NCBI GenBank assembly: GCA_004010935.1
Contig: CP026511.1
Location: 1,178,001-1,242,000 of the forward strand
Origin: Pseudomonadaceae bacterium SI-3
GTDB lineage: Bacteria > Pseudomonadota > Gammaproteobacteria > Pseudomonadales > Pseudomonadaceae
Direction of reading: 5' to 3'
DNA: 64,000 nucleotides
The position numbers and the translations under genes are program-made. Shown piece by piece: positions 27,934-37,802 of the stretch. The first letter of the stretch is position 1. The number at the start of each line of letters is the position of its first letter. The notes beneath the pieces were generated by a model. The model was not told the origin of the DNA and did no database searches. It was given only the letters and a program-made list of their open reading frames with translations.

Positions 27934-28881
27934 TTAGCGCTGGATCTCACGGTCCGCGTCTAGCGTGTAGGGCAACTGCAGCAGGGTCAGCGGGAGGCCG
28001 TCAGGGGACCCTAGAAAAAGTCGACCATCAGTCGCCGCATCTTCCTGCAGCACGGCCAACAGTTCTAGCGCGCCCTCGGCGTTTGCTGCTATGACGACTT
28101 CGCCAACGCTTGAGCCATGCACTGGGGAGTAGATTTCAAGCCCGGCGGCCGGCACCGGTGCATCAATGTTCTGAACCGCAAGGCGATGCAGGCGGCGCTT
28201 CAATTTACCCAGATACTGCATCCGCGCGACAATTTCCTGGCCGGTGTAACAGCCCTTCTTGAAGCTGACGCCGCCCAGCGCCTGCAGGTTGATCATCTGT
28301 GGGATAAACAGCTCACGGGTCGCGGCTACCACCTGGCCGATACCGGCGCGAATCTGTGCCAGCAGCCAGCGATCAGTCGACGCCTCGGGTAGCTGGGCCG
28401 CCAGCCGAAGCTGGGTGGTCTCGGCGTCCGTTGAACGGGTCCAGAGCTCGGCGCGGCCATCGCTGAGGCGCACGGCGATCAATCCGTGCGCGGCGGCCAC
28501 GGCGTCGGCCGTCTGGGGAAGATCTAGGCCAAGGCTGACAAGAGCACCGTCACCTTCGCTGAGTCCGAATCGAACCCATTCTGCGCTCTCATCATGCAGT
28601 TTGGATTTCGAGAACGCGGCGAACTTGGTCAGCTCGGCGAGTTGTGGCTGGACCAATTCGCGATCCATCGCCAGCAGGTAGCCGTCTCCCTCTGGGAGGA
28701 TGCGGAAGCTGGACTGCATTCGACCTTTGGGGTTGCAGCGCGCACCGAGACTCGAATGCTGTTCATTGAGGTAATTGAGGTTGCAGGTCAGTTGTCCCTG
28801 CAGAAACTTGCTCGCATCCGCGCCGCGTACGGCCAGGACGCCTTCGTGCGACAAAACGCAAAAGAAAGCAGTGTCAGTCAT
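27934..28881 (-). CDS. ygfZ: YgfZ/GcvT-like folate-binding Fe-S assembly factor
   Basis: Folate-dependent protein that helps build or repair certain Fe-S enzymes such as MiaB. The 315-residue product has the GcvT-like folate fold and the family signature [15 protein letters not shown] near residue 230, with the conserved Cys. The ATG at 28881 (MTDTAFF) is used; upstream ATGs would add unrelated residues. It is divergent from sdhE, as in P. aeruginosa (PA0759/PA0760). Confidence 0.9.
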   Translation of the reverse strand: MTDTAFFCVLSHEGVLAVRGADASKFLQGQLTCNLNYLNEQHSSLGARCNPKGRMQSSFRILPEGDGYLLAMDRELVQPQLAELTKFAAFSKSKLHDESAEWVRFGLSEGDGALVSLGLDLPQTADAVAAAHGLIAVRLSDGRAELWTRSTDAETTQLRLAAQLPEASTDRWLLAQIRAGIGQVVAATRELFIPQMINLQALGGVSFKKGCYTGQEIVARMQYLGKLKRRLHRLAVQNIDAPVPAAGLEIYSPVHGSSVGEVVIAANAEGALELLAVLQEDAATDGRLFLGSPDGLPLTLLQLPYTLDADREIQR

Positions 28882-29034
28882 GACGAGTCGCCGTGGAGAA
28901 ATCCGGACCGGCATCATAGCAGGCCATCGGTGAAATACAGTGTGCGCCAACTGCCACTCCGGGCCCTGTTAATGCGTGTGCCGCCTGAACGCTGCAGTCG
29001 GTATAATGCCGCGCTTCAACTCAGGAGCTTTTGC

Positions 29035-29286
29035 ATGGTCGAACAATCCGAACTCAATCGCCTGTTCTGGCAGAGCCGTCGCGGCATGCTCGAGCTGGAT
29101 GTGCTGCTGGTGCCTTTCGTCAAGGAGGTCTATCCGCAGCTCGACGAAGAGGATCAGCGCCGTTACCGCAAACTGCTGAGCTGTGAGGACCAGGATATGT
29201 TTGGCTGGTTCATGGAGCGCGCCGTGCCCGACGACGAAGATCTGCGCTACATGGTTCGAATGATTCTTGACCGTGTCCAGCCATAG
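29035..29286 (+). CDS. sdhE: FAD assembly factor SdhE
   Basis: Small protein (83 residues) that promotes covalent flavinylation of succinate dehydrogenase SdhA and fumarate reductase. The diagnostic RGMLELD motif, which contacts the flavoprotein, is present ([11 protein letters not shown] near residue 16). An AGGAG site is 9 bp upstream of the ATG. The next gene overlaps its 3' end, as in the E. coli ygfX-ygfY pair. Confidence 0.94.
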   Translation: MVEQSELNRLFWQSRRGMLELDVLLVPFVKEVYPQLDEEDQRRYRKLLSCEDQDMFGWFMERAVPDDEDLRYMVRMILDRVQP

Positions 29287-29728
29287 TAGCCAGGCATTCG
29301 AATGTCGGTGGCATGCATCTGGCGCGCTGTTGGCGCTGTATCTGCTGATAGTGATGCTGGCCGTAATCACACTCTTGTCATTGCCGGTGCCATCCTGGCT
29401 GAGTGCGCTCGGGTTGTTGCTGTGCGCGCTGCACGCAGCCTGGGTTATACCGTCGCACGTCTTGCTTTGTCGTGGTTGTTCATGGCTTGGTCTGCGCCAT
29501 GATCAGCACGGCTGGTCGCTAAGGAGTCGGGAGGGCGGTTGGCAGCCGGTGCAATTGTTACCTGACAGCATTGCGCTTCCGCTGGTTGTGGTGCTGCGAT
29601 TCAAATTGCCGGGCGATTGGTTCTCTCAAGGGCTCTGCATTCCGCGCGGGGCTATGACGCCCGAGCAGCACCGACGCTTGCGGCTCAGGCTGAAGTTCAG
29701 TCGTCGTAGGTGGGCGGCACCAGAATAG
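29267..29728 (+). CDS. YgfX-like membrane protein
   Basis: A 153-residue protein with two N-terminal membrane helices (about 20-65) and a basic cytoplasmic part, matching the YgfX/CptA layout beside sdhE. In E. coli YgfX has been described as the toxin of a proposed toxin-antitoxin pair with SdhE/CptB; this is debated. The start is uncertain: TTG at 29267 or GTG at 29273, both inside the sdhE 3' end. Its 3' end overlaps the convergent nadB by 32 bp. Confidence 0.72.
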   Translation: MTVSSHSSQAFECRWHASGALLALYLLIVMLAVITLLSLPVPSWLSALGLLLCALHAAWVIPSHVLLCRGCSWLGLRHDQHGWSLRSREGGWQPVQLLPDSIALPLVVVLRFKLPGDWFSQGLCIPRGAMTPEQHRRLRLRLKFSRRRWAAPE

Positions 29729-31310
29729 TGTCTGTCGCTTCGGGTAGCTGTTCAGGGTAGTCCAGCGTGAAATGCAAGCCTCGACTTTCCTTGCGTTGCA
29801 TAGCCGACCCGATCATCAACTCGGCAACCGTTGCTAGGTTCCGCAGCTCGATGAGGTCCCGACTGACTTTGTAATTACTGTAGAATTCATCGATTTCCCC
29901 AAGCAGCAGGCGAACCCGGTGTTGTGCGCGCATCAGTCGCTTGGTGGTGCGAACGATGCCAACGTAGTCCCACATGAACCGTCGCAGCTCGTCCCAGTTG
30001 TGCGCAATGATGACGTCTTCGTCTGAGTCCGTAACCTGAGTTGCATCCCACGTCGGCAGGACGTTGGGCGAGGCGACGCCCGGTAGTTCGCGCAGCATGT
30101 CCTGGGCAGCAGAGCGCGCGTAGACGAAACACTCGAGCAGCGAATTGCTGGCCATGCGATTGGCGCCGTGCAGGCCGGTGAAGCTGGTTTCGCCGATTGC
30201 ATAGAGCCCAGGTATGTCGGTTCTGCCGGCTTGGTCAACCAGCACGCCGCCGCAGGTATAGTGAGCCGCAGGCACTACGGGAATTGGCTCGCAGGTAATG
30301 TCGATGCCGAACTCCAGACAACGCTCATATACGGTCGGAAAGTGCGCTTTGATGAATTCCGAAGGCTTGTCGCTGATGTCCAGGAAGACGCAATCGATGC
30401 CGAGGCGCTTCATTTCATGATCGATCGCGCGGGCCACGATGTCACGTGGCGCTAATTCCGCGCGTGGATCGAAACGTGGCATGAAGCGTTCGCCGTTGGG
30501 CAATTTCAGTACGGCACCCTCGCCGCGTAATGCCTCGGTAATGAGGAAGCTTTTGGCTTTTGGATGGTAAAGGCAAGTCGGATGAAACTGATTGAACTCC
30601 AGGTTGCCCACTCTGCATCCTGCGCGCCACGCCATCGCGATGCCGTCGCCGCATGCCCCGTCGGGGTTGCTGGTATATAGATATACCTTCGCGGCGCCAC
30701 CCGTTGCCAGTACGGTGAACTTCGCGTGGAAGGTATCCACTTCGTCGGTGTTTCGGTTCAGTACGTACGCGCCAAGGCACCGCTTGCCGCTCAATCCCAA
30801 CTTGCGTTCAGTGATCAGGTCAACGGCGACGCGCTGATGCAGCAGATCAATGTTTTCCCGATCATGAGCGCGGGCAAACAAGGTGTTGAATATCGCTGCG
30901 CCGGTCGCATCGGCCGCATGAATGATGCGTCTGTGACTGTGTCCGCCCTCCCGGGTCAGGTGATATTCGAAGCCGTCTTCTTCGCGTTCGGCGTCGTCGC
31001 GGGTGAAGGGGACGCCTTGTTCGATCAGCCACTGGATGGCTTCGCGGCTGTGTTCGACGGTAAAGCGTACCGCTTCTTCCTTGCACAGTCCGCCGCCGGC
31101 AACGAGGGTGTCGGCGACATGCGATTCGATGGTGTCGGTGTTGTCCAGTACTGCGGCCACACCGCCCTGAGCCCAATACGTCGAGCCGTTTGCCAGCTCG
31201 CCCTTACTCAGCACTGCGACCCGAAGCGAGGGTGGAAGGTTGAGCGCCAGGGTCAGACCGGCTGCGCCGCTGCCTATGACAAGAACGTCGTATTGATAAT
31301 GTCGGCTCAT
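29697..31310 (-). CDS. nadB: L-aspartate oxidase
   Basis: FAD enzyme that oxidises aspartate to iminoaspartate, the first step of NAD synthesis. It has 537 residues: N-terminal FAD-binding [13 protein letters not shown] (about 12), the flavin/substrate loop [15 protein letters not shown] (about 133), FHPTCLY near 245 and [10 protein letters not shown] (about 355). The ATG at 31310 is chosen. It is divergent from algU, as in P. aeruginosa. Confidence 0.95.
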   Translation of the reverse strand: MSRHYQYDVLVIGSGAAGLTLALNLPPSLRVAVLSKGELANGSTYWAQGGVAAVLDNTDTIESHVADTLVAGGGLCKEEAVRFTVEHSREAIQWLIEQGVPFTRDDAEREEDGFEYHLTREGGHSHRRIIHAADATGAAIFNTLFARAHDRENIDLLHQRVAVDLITERKLGLSGKRCLGAYVLNRNTDEVDTFHAKFTVLATGGAAKVYLYTSNPDGACGDGIAMAWRAGCRVGNLEFNQFHPTCLYHPKAKSFLITEALRGEGAVLKLPNGERFMPRFDPRAELAPRDIVARAIDHEMKRLGIDCVFLDISDKPSEFIKAHFPTVYERCLEFGIDITCEPIPVVPAAHYTCGGVLVDQAGRTDIPGLYAIGETSFTGLHGANRMASNSLLECFVYARSAAQDMLRELPGVASPNVLPTWDATQVTDSDEDVIIAHNWDELRRFMWDYVGIVRTTKRLMRAQHRVRLLLGEIDEFYSNYKVSRDLIELRNLATVAELMIGSAMQRKESRGLHFTLDYPEQLPEATDTILVPPTYDD

Positions 31311-31398
31311 TTCGAATCTCACGTTGAGGCGAGCCCTAGTATATAGGTGCGCCCCCCTGCAAAATAGCGGGCCTTGTTGGACTTGGCAGGATGCTTTG

Positions 31399-31426
31399 GA
31401 ACTTTTCTTGCAGGCTTGTCTCTATA
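31399..31426 (+). promoter_or_regulatory. Putative AlgU (sigma-E type) promoter, distal
   Basis: A perfect -35 element GAACTT (31399-31404) is followed after 16 bp by TCTATA (31421-31426), close to the AlgU/RpoE consensus GAACTT-N16/17-TCTGA. It lies 239 bp upstream of algU, consistent with autoregulation known for AlgU in P. aeruginosa. Confidence 0.72.
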
Positions 31427-31578
31427 GACAGTTGTGGATGCGGACCGGCTGGCCATCGTTCGGTGGGCGGCGGGTTTTTGCTGTGGATACCAGGGTGGCG
31501 CCGTCGGAACGGTTCGTTTTGCGGCGTTGCTCGCCAATGCCGTCAGGTGTGTTGCAGGAATGCTTGCTTGGAGGGGGA

Positions 31579-31606
31579 GAACTTTTGTGTAAAGCCCGGG
31601 TCTATT
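31579..31606 (+). promoter_or_regulatory. Putative AlgU (sigma-E type) promoter, proximal
   Basis: A second GAACTT (31579-31584) with exactly 16 bp to TCTATT (31601-31606), about 59 bp upstream of the algU start codon. Same orientation, spacing and elements as the distal site. Confidence 0.72.
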
Positions 31607-31664
31607 CTGGCAGGTCAGCTCGTAGGCGAGCGCAGCACCCCTTCCGGGTCATGGAGGAGTGTTT

Positions 31665-32246
31665 ATGCTAACCCAGGAGCAGGACCAGCAACTGGTCGAG
31701 CGAGTGCAACGAGGAGATAAGCGGGCTTTCGATTTGCTGGTATTGAAATATCAGCACAAGATCCTAGGGTTGATCGTGCGCTTTGTACATGATTCTCACG
31801 AAGCTCAGGATGTTGCGCAAGAAGCCTTTATTAAAGCCTATCGTGCGCTTGCGAATTTTCGCGGAGACAGTGCTTTTTATACGTGGCTGTACCGTATTGC
31901 CATTAACACGGCAAAGAATCATTTGGTGGCTCGAGGAAGGAGGCCGCCTGACAGCGATGTCAGTTCCGAGGATGCTGAGTTCTATGAGGGAGATCATGCT
32001 CTCAAGGACATTGAGTCGCCGGAGCGAGCACTTCTCAGGGATGAAATTGAGGACACAGTTCACAGAACTATCCAGCAACTTCCTGAAGATTTACGCACGG
32101 CTCTAACACTGCGTGAATTTGATGGTCTTAGTTATGAAGACATTGCAAATGTTATGCAGTGTCCGGTGGGTACGGTCCGCTCACGGATATTCCGGGCGCG
32201 GGAAGCCATCGATAAAGCATTGCAACCCCTGTTGCATGAATCCTGA
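31665..32246 (+). CDS. algU: RNA polymerase sigma factor AlgU (RpoE)
   Basis: ECF sigma factor for envelope stress and alginate control. It has 193 residues: region 2 (FDLLVLKYQHKILGLIVRF, DVAQEAFIKAYRAL) and region 4 (LPEDLRTALTLREFDGLSYEDIA, CPVGTVRSRIFRAR). ATG at 31665 follows GGAGGAG; an in-frame ATG two codons upstream is less well placed. Two AlgU-type promoters precede it. It heads algU-mucA-mucB-mucC. Codon use here is less GC-biased than in neighbours. Confidence 0.96.
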   Translation: MLTQEQDQQLVERVQRGDKRAFDLLVLKYQHKILGLIVRFVHDSHEAQDVAQEAFIKAYRALANFRGDSAFYTWLYRIAINTAKNHLVARGRRPPDSDVSSEDAEFYEGDHALKDIESPERALLRDEIEDTVHRTIQQLPEDLRTALTLREFDGLSYEDIANVMQCPVGTVRSRIFRAREAIDKALQPLLHES

Positions 32247-32277
32247 GACAGCGGCGATAGCCAAGAGAGGAACCGCC

Positions 32278-32877
32278 ATGAGTCGTGAAGCCCTGCATGA
32301 ATCGCTGTCCGCGGTGATGGATAACGAAGCGGACGATTTGGAATTACGTCGAGTGCTCGCTGCAGAGGGCGACAGTGAAATGCGATCGACTTGGTCGCGT
32401 TATCAGATCGCCCGTGCCGCAATGCACAAGGAGCTGATCGAGCCTCGTCTGGATATTGCGTCGGCAGTGTCGGCGGCGTTGGCTGAAGAGCCTGAAATCA
32501 CTGCGGTTAAGCCACAGCGCTTCGCTTGGCGTAATGTAGGCCGTCTAGCCGTCGCGGCATCGGTTACGGTCGCTGTGTTGGCTGGCGTACGCCTGTACAA
32601 TCAGAGCGAAGTTGCCGGGCCGCAGATTGCTCAGCAGGCTGCGCAGCCTAGCATCGCAGTGCCGCAAGCTAGCCAGGGGCCAGCCGTGCTGGCAGGCTAT
32701 AGTGAGGGCGCGGTTGCTCCCGGTGCCCAAGTGACGGGGGCGGAAGGTTCGCCTGAAAGTTGGCATGAAAAGAGGTTGCCGGCTTATGTTCGTCAGCACG
32801 CTCAGCAGGCCGCTTTCGGTAGCGGTTCGGAAAGTGCGCTGCCCTACGCTCGCGCAGCCAGCATGGAAGATCGTTAA
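32278..32877 (+). CDS. mucA: Anti-sigma factor MucA
   Basis: Inner-membrane anti-sigma factor that holds AlgU and is cut by DegS/AlgW-type and RseP/MucP-type proteases. The 199-residue product has the cytoplasmic RseA_N domain (MSREALHESLSAVMDNEAD; WSRYQIARAAMH), one membrane helix (VGRLAVAASVTVAVLAGVRLY, about 85-105) and a periplasmic domain ending ESALPYARAASMEDR. The C-terminus differs from the VAF-like end described for P. aeruginosa MucA internal cleavage signals only in ways that need alignment. No frameshift is seen, so a wild-type non-mucoid state is expected. Confidence 0.95.
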   Translation: MSREALHESLSAVMDNEADDLELRRVLAAEGDSEMRSTWSRYQIARAAMHKELIEPRLDIASAVSAALAEEPEITAVKPQRFAWRNVGRLAVAASVTVAVLAGVRLYNQSEVAGPQIAQQAAQPSIAVPQASQGPAVLAGYSEGAVAPGAQVTGAEGSPESWHEKRLPAYVRQHAQQAAFGSGSESALPYARAASMEDR

Positions 32878-32885
32878 GGAACAAC

Positions 32886-33827
32886 ATGCGTGTGATACCG
32901 CTGTTTGTGGTGCTCGGAGGCTGGCTATCGATGCCGGCCTTTGCTGCTGAAGCCGATCTCCTGATGCAGCGACTTGCAGCTGCTGAGAAAAAGCAAAGCT
33001 ATCAAGGCACTTTCGTCTATGAGCGCAACGGAAGCTTTTCCAGTCATGCTGTCTGGCAGTTGGTAGATGGTCAGCAGTTGCGTGAGCGACTGTTGCAGCT
33101 AGATGGTCCGGCTGCAGAGGTTGTGATCGTTAACGGAAAGATCCAGTGTGCTACCGAAGATATGGCGTCCCAAGTGCGGGAAGCCACGCCTTGGCGCCAG
33201 CTGGAGCCGGAGGCACTTTCCAAGTGGTACAGCTTTCAGGTGATCGGCGAATCCCGAGTCGCAGGGCGACCCACGGTTGCGCTAGCCGTGCGTCCTAGGG
33301 ACCAGCACCGCTATGGCTTCGAGCTGCATCTCGATAGAGAAACGTCCCTACCGCTTAAATCATTGTTGCTTGATGAAAGCGGGCAACTGCTTGAGCGCTT
33401 TCAGTTCACGCATTTCGCGCCCGGTTCAGCGGAGCCAGCAGATGTGGAAGCGGGGACGGATTGCAAACCGGTCTCGCTTGCTGTCGAGCAAAAAGAAGCT
33501 ACACCAACGAAATGGCGCTCTGACTGGTTGCCGGATGGTTTTCAGCTGATCGACTCAAATGTGCGTCCGAGTCCCGCCTCAAAAGAGTCGGTCACTTGGT
33601 TGTCTTATAGTGATGGTATCGCTCGGGTATCGGTATTTATCGAGCCCCTGGACGGTGCTGTAGTTGAAGACGCGCGCAGCCAAATGGGGCCTACGGTAGC
33701 TGTTTCGAAGCGTATTTCTACGGCTGGCGGCGATGTCATGGTTACTGTAATTGGGGAAATCCCTTTAGGCACGGCGGAGCGAATTGCATTGTCCATGCGC
33801 GCCGGGGCTGATCAGGCGTCGCAATGA
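32886..33827 (+). CDS. mucB: Sigma factor regulatory protein MucB (RseB)
   Basis: Periplasmic protein that binds MucA and shields it from proteolysis; lipid-like and LPS signals release it. It has 313 residues: signal peptide ending FAAEA, an N-terminal LolA-like domain (AAEKKQSYQGTFVYERNG near 30) and a C-terminal MucB/RseB domain (YSDGIARVSVFIEPLDG near 242). An AAGGA site precedes the ATG, 8 bp after the mucA stop; the 3' end overlaps mucC by 4 bp. Confidence 0.95.
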   Translation: MRVIPLFVVLGGWLSMPAFAAEADLLMQRLAAAEKKQSYQGTFVYERNGSFSSHAVWQLVDGQQLRERLLQLDGPAAEVVIVNGKIQCATEDMASQVREATPWRQLEPEALSKWYSFQVIGESRVAGRPTVALAVRPRDQHRYGFELHLDRETSLPLKSLLLDESGQLLERFQFTHFAPGSAEPADVEAGTDCKPVSLAVEQKEATPTKWRSDWLPDGFQLIDSNVRPSPASKESVTWLSYSDGIARVSVFIEPLDGAVVEDARSQMGPTVAVSKRISTAGGDVMVTVIGEIPLGTAERIALSMRAGADQASQ

Positions 33828-34273
33828 TCGAGGAGACAGGTCGCGTAGTTGCATTGGCGCCCGGCGCTGTCTGGGTTGAGACGGAGCGCAGTAGCACCTG
33901 TTCAGGTTGTTCCGTGAGGAGTGGCTGTGGGCAGGGCCTGGTTGATCGGCTTGGTATTCGCGAACGCCGTGGTTTGATACTGGCGTTGTGTGATCTTCGG
34001 CTTAGCGTAGGGGATACCGTTGTGGTCGGTATCCGTGAAAGCGTGTTGCTACACGGCGCCGTGCTTGTCTATCTTTTTCCGCTGATCATGCTTTTCATCT
34101 TTGCGGTCGTCGCTTCCCAGCTTTCGGCTCCCGAGCCGTACGTTATGCTTGCTGGGCTAGGCGGCTTTCTGGTCGCCTGGCTCCTGGTACGCAAGCGCAG
34201 CCAGCAGACCTCAATCGATCCGGCGTTGCAGCCGGTCGTGTTGCGTGCGGCTTTGGCTGCTAAGGCTGAGTAG
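33824..34273 (+). CDS. mucC: SoxR-reducing/RseC family protein MucC
   Basis: A 149-residue inner-membrane protein of the RseC/MucC family. Visible are an N-terminal Cys-rich motif (CSGCSVRSGCGQG, about 26-38), which is conserved in the family and could bind a metal or Fe-S cluster, and two membrane helices (about 75-125). In E. coli RseC is linked to SoxR reduction together with Rsx; the rnf operon is present in this window. It is the last gene of the operon here: mucD, which follows in P. aeruginosa, is absent. Confidence 0.9.
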   Translation: MIEETGRVVALAPGAVWVETERSSTCSGCSVRSGCGQGLVDRLGIRERRGLILALCDLRLSVGDTVVVGIRESVLLHGAVLVYLFPLIMLFIFAVVASQLSAPEPYVMLAGLGGFLVAWLLVRKRSQQTSIDPALQPVVLRAALAAKAE

Positions 34274-34679
34274 TCGGGCGGTTTATTCCGTCTCGCAAGC
34301 GGGCTGTCAGGATAATAGGCTGCACCTCGATGACATCATCATCCACTTGCGCACCGAGTGATCGGTTCTGCCTCAGCCTCAGGTTGGGTCATCCCGCAAT
34401 TTCAGTAGAACCGTTCAGTTTCACCACGCGTATTGCGCAATGAGCGGGCAAGTCCCGCTGTCTTCAAGCTCGCCGAACAGTATTCTCTAACTTCAGAAAA
34501 AGCGCGCTCTTCGGCCGCCTTTCCGCATCGGCCTATCAGCAGTAGTGTTCACGTTGCGGTGGCGGAAGGCTGATCATGCACGTCCTAGGCTCCGGCGTGG
34601 CACTGAATAGACCTATCAGGTACACTTTGCGGCTATTTTCGGCGGGCAATCGGCTCGCGACGTATTAGAGTGTTGAGCT
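34274..34679. other. 406-bp intergenic region where mucD would be expected
   Basis: No open reading frame of note and no trypsin-like GNSGGP or PDZ-like remnant can be read on either strand. A small hairpin AGCGGG/CCCGCT (34443-34459) lies in the middle and could be a weak terminator for mucC. The last ~60 bp should hold the lepA promoter, but I see no convincing element. Confidence 0.6.
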
Positions 34680-36479
34680 GTGAGCGACCTGAGTCATATC
34701 CGCAATTTTTCTATCATCGCGCACATCGATCATGGCAAGTCGACCCTGGCTGACCGTTTCATTCAAATGTGTGGCGGTTTGACCGAGCGTGAAATGAACG
34801 CCCAGGTGCTGGATTCGATGGACCTCGAGCGTGAACGAGGCATCACCATCAAGGCGCACAGCGTCACGCTTTACTACAAGGCGAAGGACGGCAAGACCTA
34901 TCAGCTGAATTTCATCGACACCCCAGGCCACGTAGATTTCACCTACGAGGTCAGTCGCTCGCTCGCCGCCTGCGAAGGTGCGTTGCTGGTGGTCGATGCT
35001 GGGCAGGGCGTTGAAGCGCAATCGGTAGCCAACTGCTATACAGCCATCGAGCAGGGCTTGGAAGTAATGCCCGTGCTGAACAAGATGGATTTGCCGCAGG
35101 CCGACCCCGATAAGGTCAAGGGCGAAATCGAGCATATTATCGGTATCGATGCGACCGATGCTGTGGCGTGTAGCGCCAAGAGCGGCATGGGCGTAGACGA
35201 TGTGCTTGAGCGTCTGGTGTCTGTCATCCCCGCTCCGACGGGAGAAATTGATGCGCCCCTGCAGGCGCTGATTATCGACTCCTGGTTCGACAACTATCTC
35301 GGTGTCGTCTCGCTGGTGCGAGTTCGCCATGGTCGGATCAAAAAGGGCGACAAGGTCCTGGTCAAGTCCACCGGCAAGGTACACCAGGTCGACAGCGTGG
35401 GTGTGTTCAACCCGAAACACACGAGCACCGCCGACCTTAAAGCTGGCGAAGTCGGCTTTATTATTGCTGGCATCAAGGATATTCACGGTGCTCCGGTTGG
35501 TGACACCCTGACACTCTCGAATACGCCTGACGTTGAAATGCTGCCTGGTTTCAAGCGGGTCAAGCCGCAGGTCTATGCGGGTCTGTTTCCGGTAAGCTCG
35601 GACGATTTCGAAGACTTCCGTGAGGCGTTGCAAAAGTTGACGCTCAACGATGCTGCGCTGCAGTACGAGCCGGAAAGCTCGGATGCGCTTGGATTCGGCT
35701 TCCGCATCGGCTTTCTCGGCATGCTGCATATGGAGATCATCCAGGAGCGCCTCGAACGCGAGTACGACCTGGATCTGATCACCACGGCGCCGACAGTGGT
35801 CTATGAACTATTGTTGAAAAACGGCGAGACTATCTATGTCGATAGTCCTTCCAAACTACCCGATCTTTCCTCGATCGAGGACATGCGTGAGCCCATTGTG
35901 CGGGCCAACATTCTCGTACCCCAGGAGCATTTGGGCAGCGTTATTACGCTTTGTGTGGAAAAGCGTGGCGTTCAGCGTGACCTTCAGTTTCTCGGAACGC
36001 AGGTCCAGGTGCGCTATGACCTGCCCATGAGCGAAGTGGTGCTCGACTTCTTCGACCGGCTCAAATCGGTCAGCCGGGGCTATGCCTCGCTGGATTACAG
36101 CTTCGAGTGCTTCCAGTCCGCCAATCTTACCCGCCTGGATATCCTGATCAACGGCGACAAAGTCGACGCGTTAGCGTTGATCGTGCACCGCGACAATGCG
36201 CATTACAAAGGGCGGGTCCTTGTCGAGAAGATGAAGGAGCTAATCCCAAGGCAAATGTTCGACGTCGCCATCCAGGCTGCGCTGGGGGGGCAGGTCGTCG
36301 CGCGAAGCACTGTGAAAGCGTTGCGCAAGAACGTTCTGGCGAAGTGCTACGGCGGTGACGTAAGCCGTAAACGCAAACTGCTTGAAAAGCAGAAGGCCGG
36401 TAAGAAGCGGATGAAGCAGGTCGGCAACGTTGAGATTCCGCAGGAAGCCTTCCTCGCCGTGCTCAAGGTAGATAGCTGA
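34680..36479 (+). CDS. lepA: Elongation factor 4 (LepA)
   Basis: Ribosome-associated translational GTPase. It has 599 residues, the usual length: P-loop [14 protein letters not shown] (about 13), switch [10 protein letters not shown] (about 81), NKMDLPQ (about 135), and the LepA-specific C-terminal domain ending [11 protein letters not shown]. The start is a GTG at 34680. lepB begins 1 bp after its stop, so lepA-lepB and downstream genes form one operon. Confidence 0.96.
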   Translation: MSDLSHIRNFSIIAHIDHGKSTLADRFIQMCGGLTEREMNAQVLDSMDLERERGITIKAHSVTLYYKAKDGKTYQLNFIDTPGHVDFTYEVSRSLAACEGALLVVDAGQGVEAQSVANCYTAIEQGLEVMPVLNKMDLPQADPDKVKGEIEHIIGIDATDAVACSAKSGMGVDDVLERLVSVIPAPTGEIDAPLQALIIDSWFDNYLGVVSLVRVRHGRIKKGDKVLVKSTGKVHQVDSVGVFNPKHTSTADLKAGEVGFIIAGIKDIHGAPVGDTLTLSNTPDVEMLPGFKRVKPQVYAGLFPVSSDDFEDFREALQKLTLNDAALQYEPESSDALGFGFRIGFLGMLHMEIIQERLEREYDLDLITTAPTVVYELLLKNGETIYVDSPSKLPDLSSIEDMREPIVRANILVPQEHLGSVITLCVEKRGVQRDLQFLGTQVQVRYDLPMSEVVLDFFDRLKSVSRGYASLDYSFECFQSANLTRLDILINGDKVDALALIVHRDNAHYKGRVLVEKMKELIPRQMFDVAIQAALGGQVVARSTVKALRKNVLAKCYGGDVSRKRKLLEKQKAGKKRMKQVGNVEIPQEAFLAVLKVDS

Positions 36480-36480
36480 C

Positions 36481-37335
36481 ATGTCGATCAATTTCCCGCT
36501 GTTGCTGGTCATCGCCGTTGCGGTATGTGGATTTTTGGCACTACTCGACCTACTGATCTTCGCGCCACGTCGCCGGGCTGCGATAGCCACCTATGAGGGC
36601 CAGGCTGGGGAGCTTGATCAATCGACGTTGGACGCGCTGAACAAAGAGCCGGTTCTTATTGAGTACGGCAAGTCTTTTTTCCCGGTTCTTGCGATCGTTC
36701 TGGTGCTGCGCTCGTTTCTTATCGAACCATTCCAGATTCCATCCGGTTCGATGATTCCGACGCTCGAGGTCGGCGACTTCATACTGGTAAACAAATTCGC
36801 CTATGGTATTCGGCTACCCGTGGTCGATACCAAGATCATTGATGTCAGTGATCCTAAGCGTGGGGATGTGATGGTATTTAGATATCCAAGCGATCCCAAC
36901 ATTAACTACATCAAGCGTGTTATAGGCCTGCCTGGCGATGTAATCCGGTATAGCAGCGACAAGCGTTTGAGCATCAATGGAGAGTTGGTTCCCGAAATAC
37001 TGATTGGCGAGGAACCAGGCAGCTTGGGCAGCGCGAAGCTGTACCAAGAGAAGCTCGGTGAGGTAGAACACCTCATTCGCAAGGAAATGGCACGCTATCG
37101 GATCGAGCCCAACCGCGAGTGGCGCGTTCCGCAAGGCCATTATTTCATGATGGGCGACAACCGCGACAATTCCAACGACAGCCGCTACTGGCACGATGCG
37201 GCGATTCCAGCTGAACTGGCCGGCATGGTTCCAGACCGCAATATCGTCGGCAAAGCCTTTGCCGTATGGATGAGCTGGCCTGATCCGAAGTTCAGCAACC
37301 TACCGCATTTTTCGCGGGTAGGATTGATTCACTGA
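36481..37335 (+). CDS. lepB: Signal peptidase I
   Basis: Inner-membrane serine protease that removes Sec and Tat signal peptides. It has 284 residues: an N-terminal membrane helix, a cytoplasmic loop, a second helix (about 60-80) and a periplasmic catalytic domain. The Ser/Lys dyad is Ser90 (in PSGSMIPTL) and Lys145 (in YIKRVIGLPGD). The box E region GDNRDNSNDSRYW lies near 222. Confidence 0.96.
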   Translation: MSINFPLLLVIAVAVCGFLALLDLLIFAPRRRAAIATYEGQAGELDQSTLDALNKEPVLIEYGKSFFPVLAIVLVLRSFLIEPFQIPSGSMIPTLEVGDFILVNKFAYGIRLPVVDTKIIDVSDPKRGDVMVFRYPSDPNINYIKRVIGLPGDVIRYSSDKRLSINGELVPEILIGEEPGSLGSAKLYQEKLGEVEHLIRKEMARYRIEPNREWRVPQGHYFMMGDNRDNSNDSRYWHDAAIPAELAGMVPDRNIVGKAFAVWMSWPDPKFSNLPHFSRVGLIH

Positions 37336-37424
37336 GTCTGTGAATCAGGGCCCGGTTCCGGCGAGCCGGCCCGCTATATTTGAACAGCCCCAATCCGCGG
37401 GTAACGTACGACATAGAGGTCGAC

Positions 37425-37802
37425 ATGAGTTTCGCTCGTTCGCAAAAAGGCCTGTCCATGCTGAGCTGGATCATGGTGCTGGCGTTGGTGGCGTTTTTTG
37501 CCAGCACCGCATTCAAGATGTTGCCGCATTATTTCGACTATATGTCCATGGACAAGATCATCTCTGGGGTTGAAAGTGACAAGGCGGCAGACATCCGCAC
37601 CGTGAGAGATTTTTATAGCCATGTGCGCAAGGGCATGGACGTGAATGGTATTCGCGACCTGAACCTCGAAGAGGCAATGAAGGTCACGATTGAAAATAAC
37701 GAGTTCAAGGTTCACTTGGACTATGAAAAACGCGAGCCCCTGATCCGCAATCTCGATCTGGTGGCGAACTTCGATAAAGAATATCGCCTAAGGATGCCGT
37801 GA
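37425..37802 (+). CDS. DUF4845 membrane protein
   Basis: A 125-residue protein with one N-terminal membrane helix ([20 protein letters not shown], about 10-30) and a small soluble domain. It is conserved between lepB and rnc in Pseudomonas (PA0769 family), and its stop overlaps the rnc start by 4 bp. Function unknown; the position suggests translational coupling with rnc. ATG at 37425 is chosen for the [13 protein letters not shown] family start. Confidence 0.85.
   Translation: MSFARSQKGLSMLSWIMVLALVAFFASTAFKMLPHYFDYMSMDKIISGVESDKAADIRTVRDFYSHVRKGMDVNGIRDLNLEEAMKVTIENNEFKVHLDYEKREPLIRNLDLVANFDKEYRLRMP

Noticed and set aside
29267..29728. Confirmed toxin-antitoxin pair with sdhE
   Set aside because: The YgfX-like layout is present, but SdhE has a well-supported role as a flavinylation factor, and the toxin function is disputed; I kept only the family name.
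34274..34679. Remnant of mucD
   Set aside because: I looked for trypsin-like serine (GNSGG) and PDZ-like motifs in the frames of this region and saw none, so it is called a gap and not a pseudogene.
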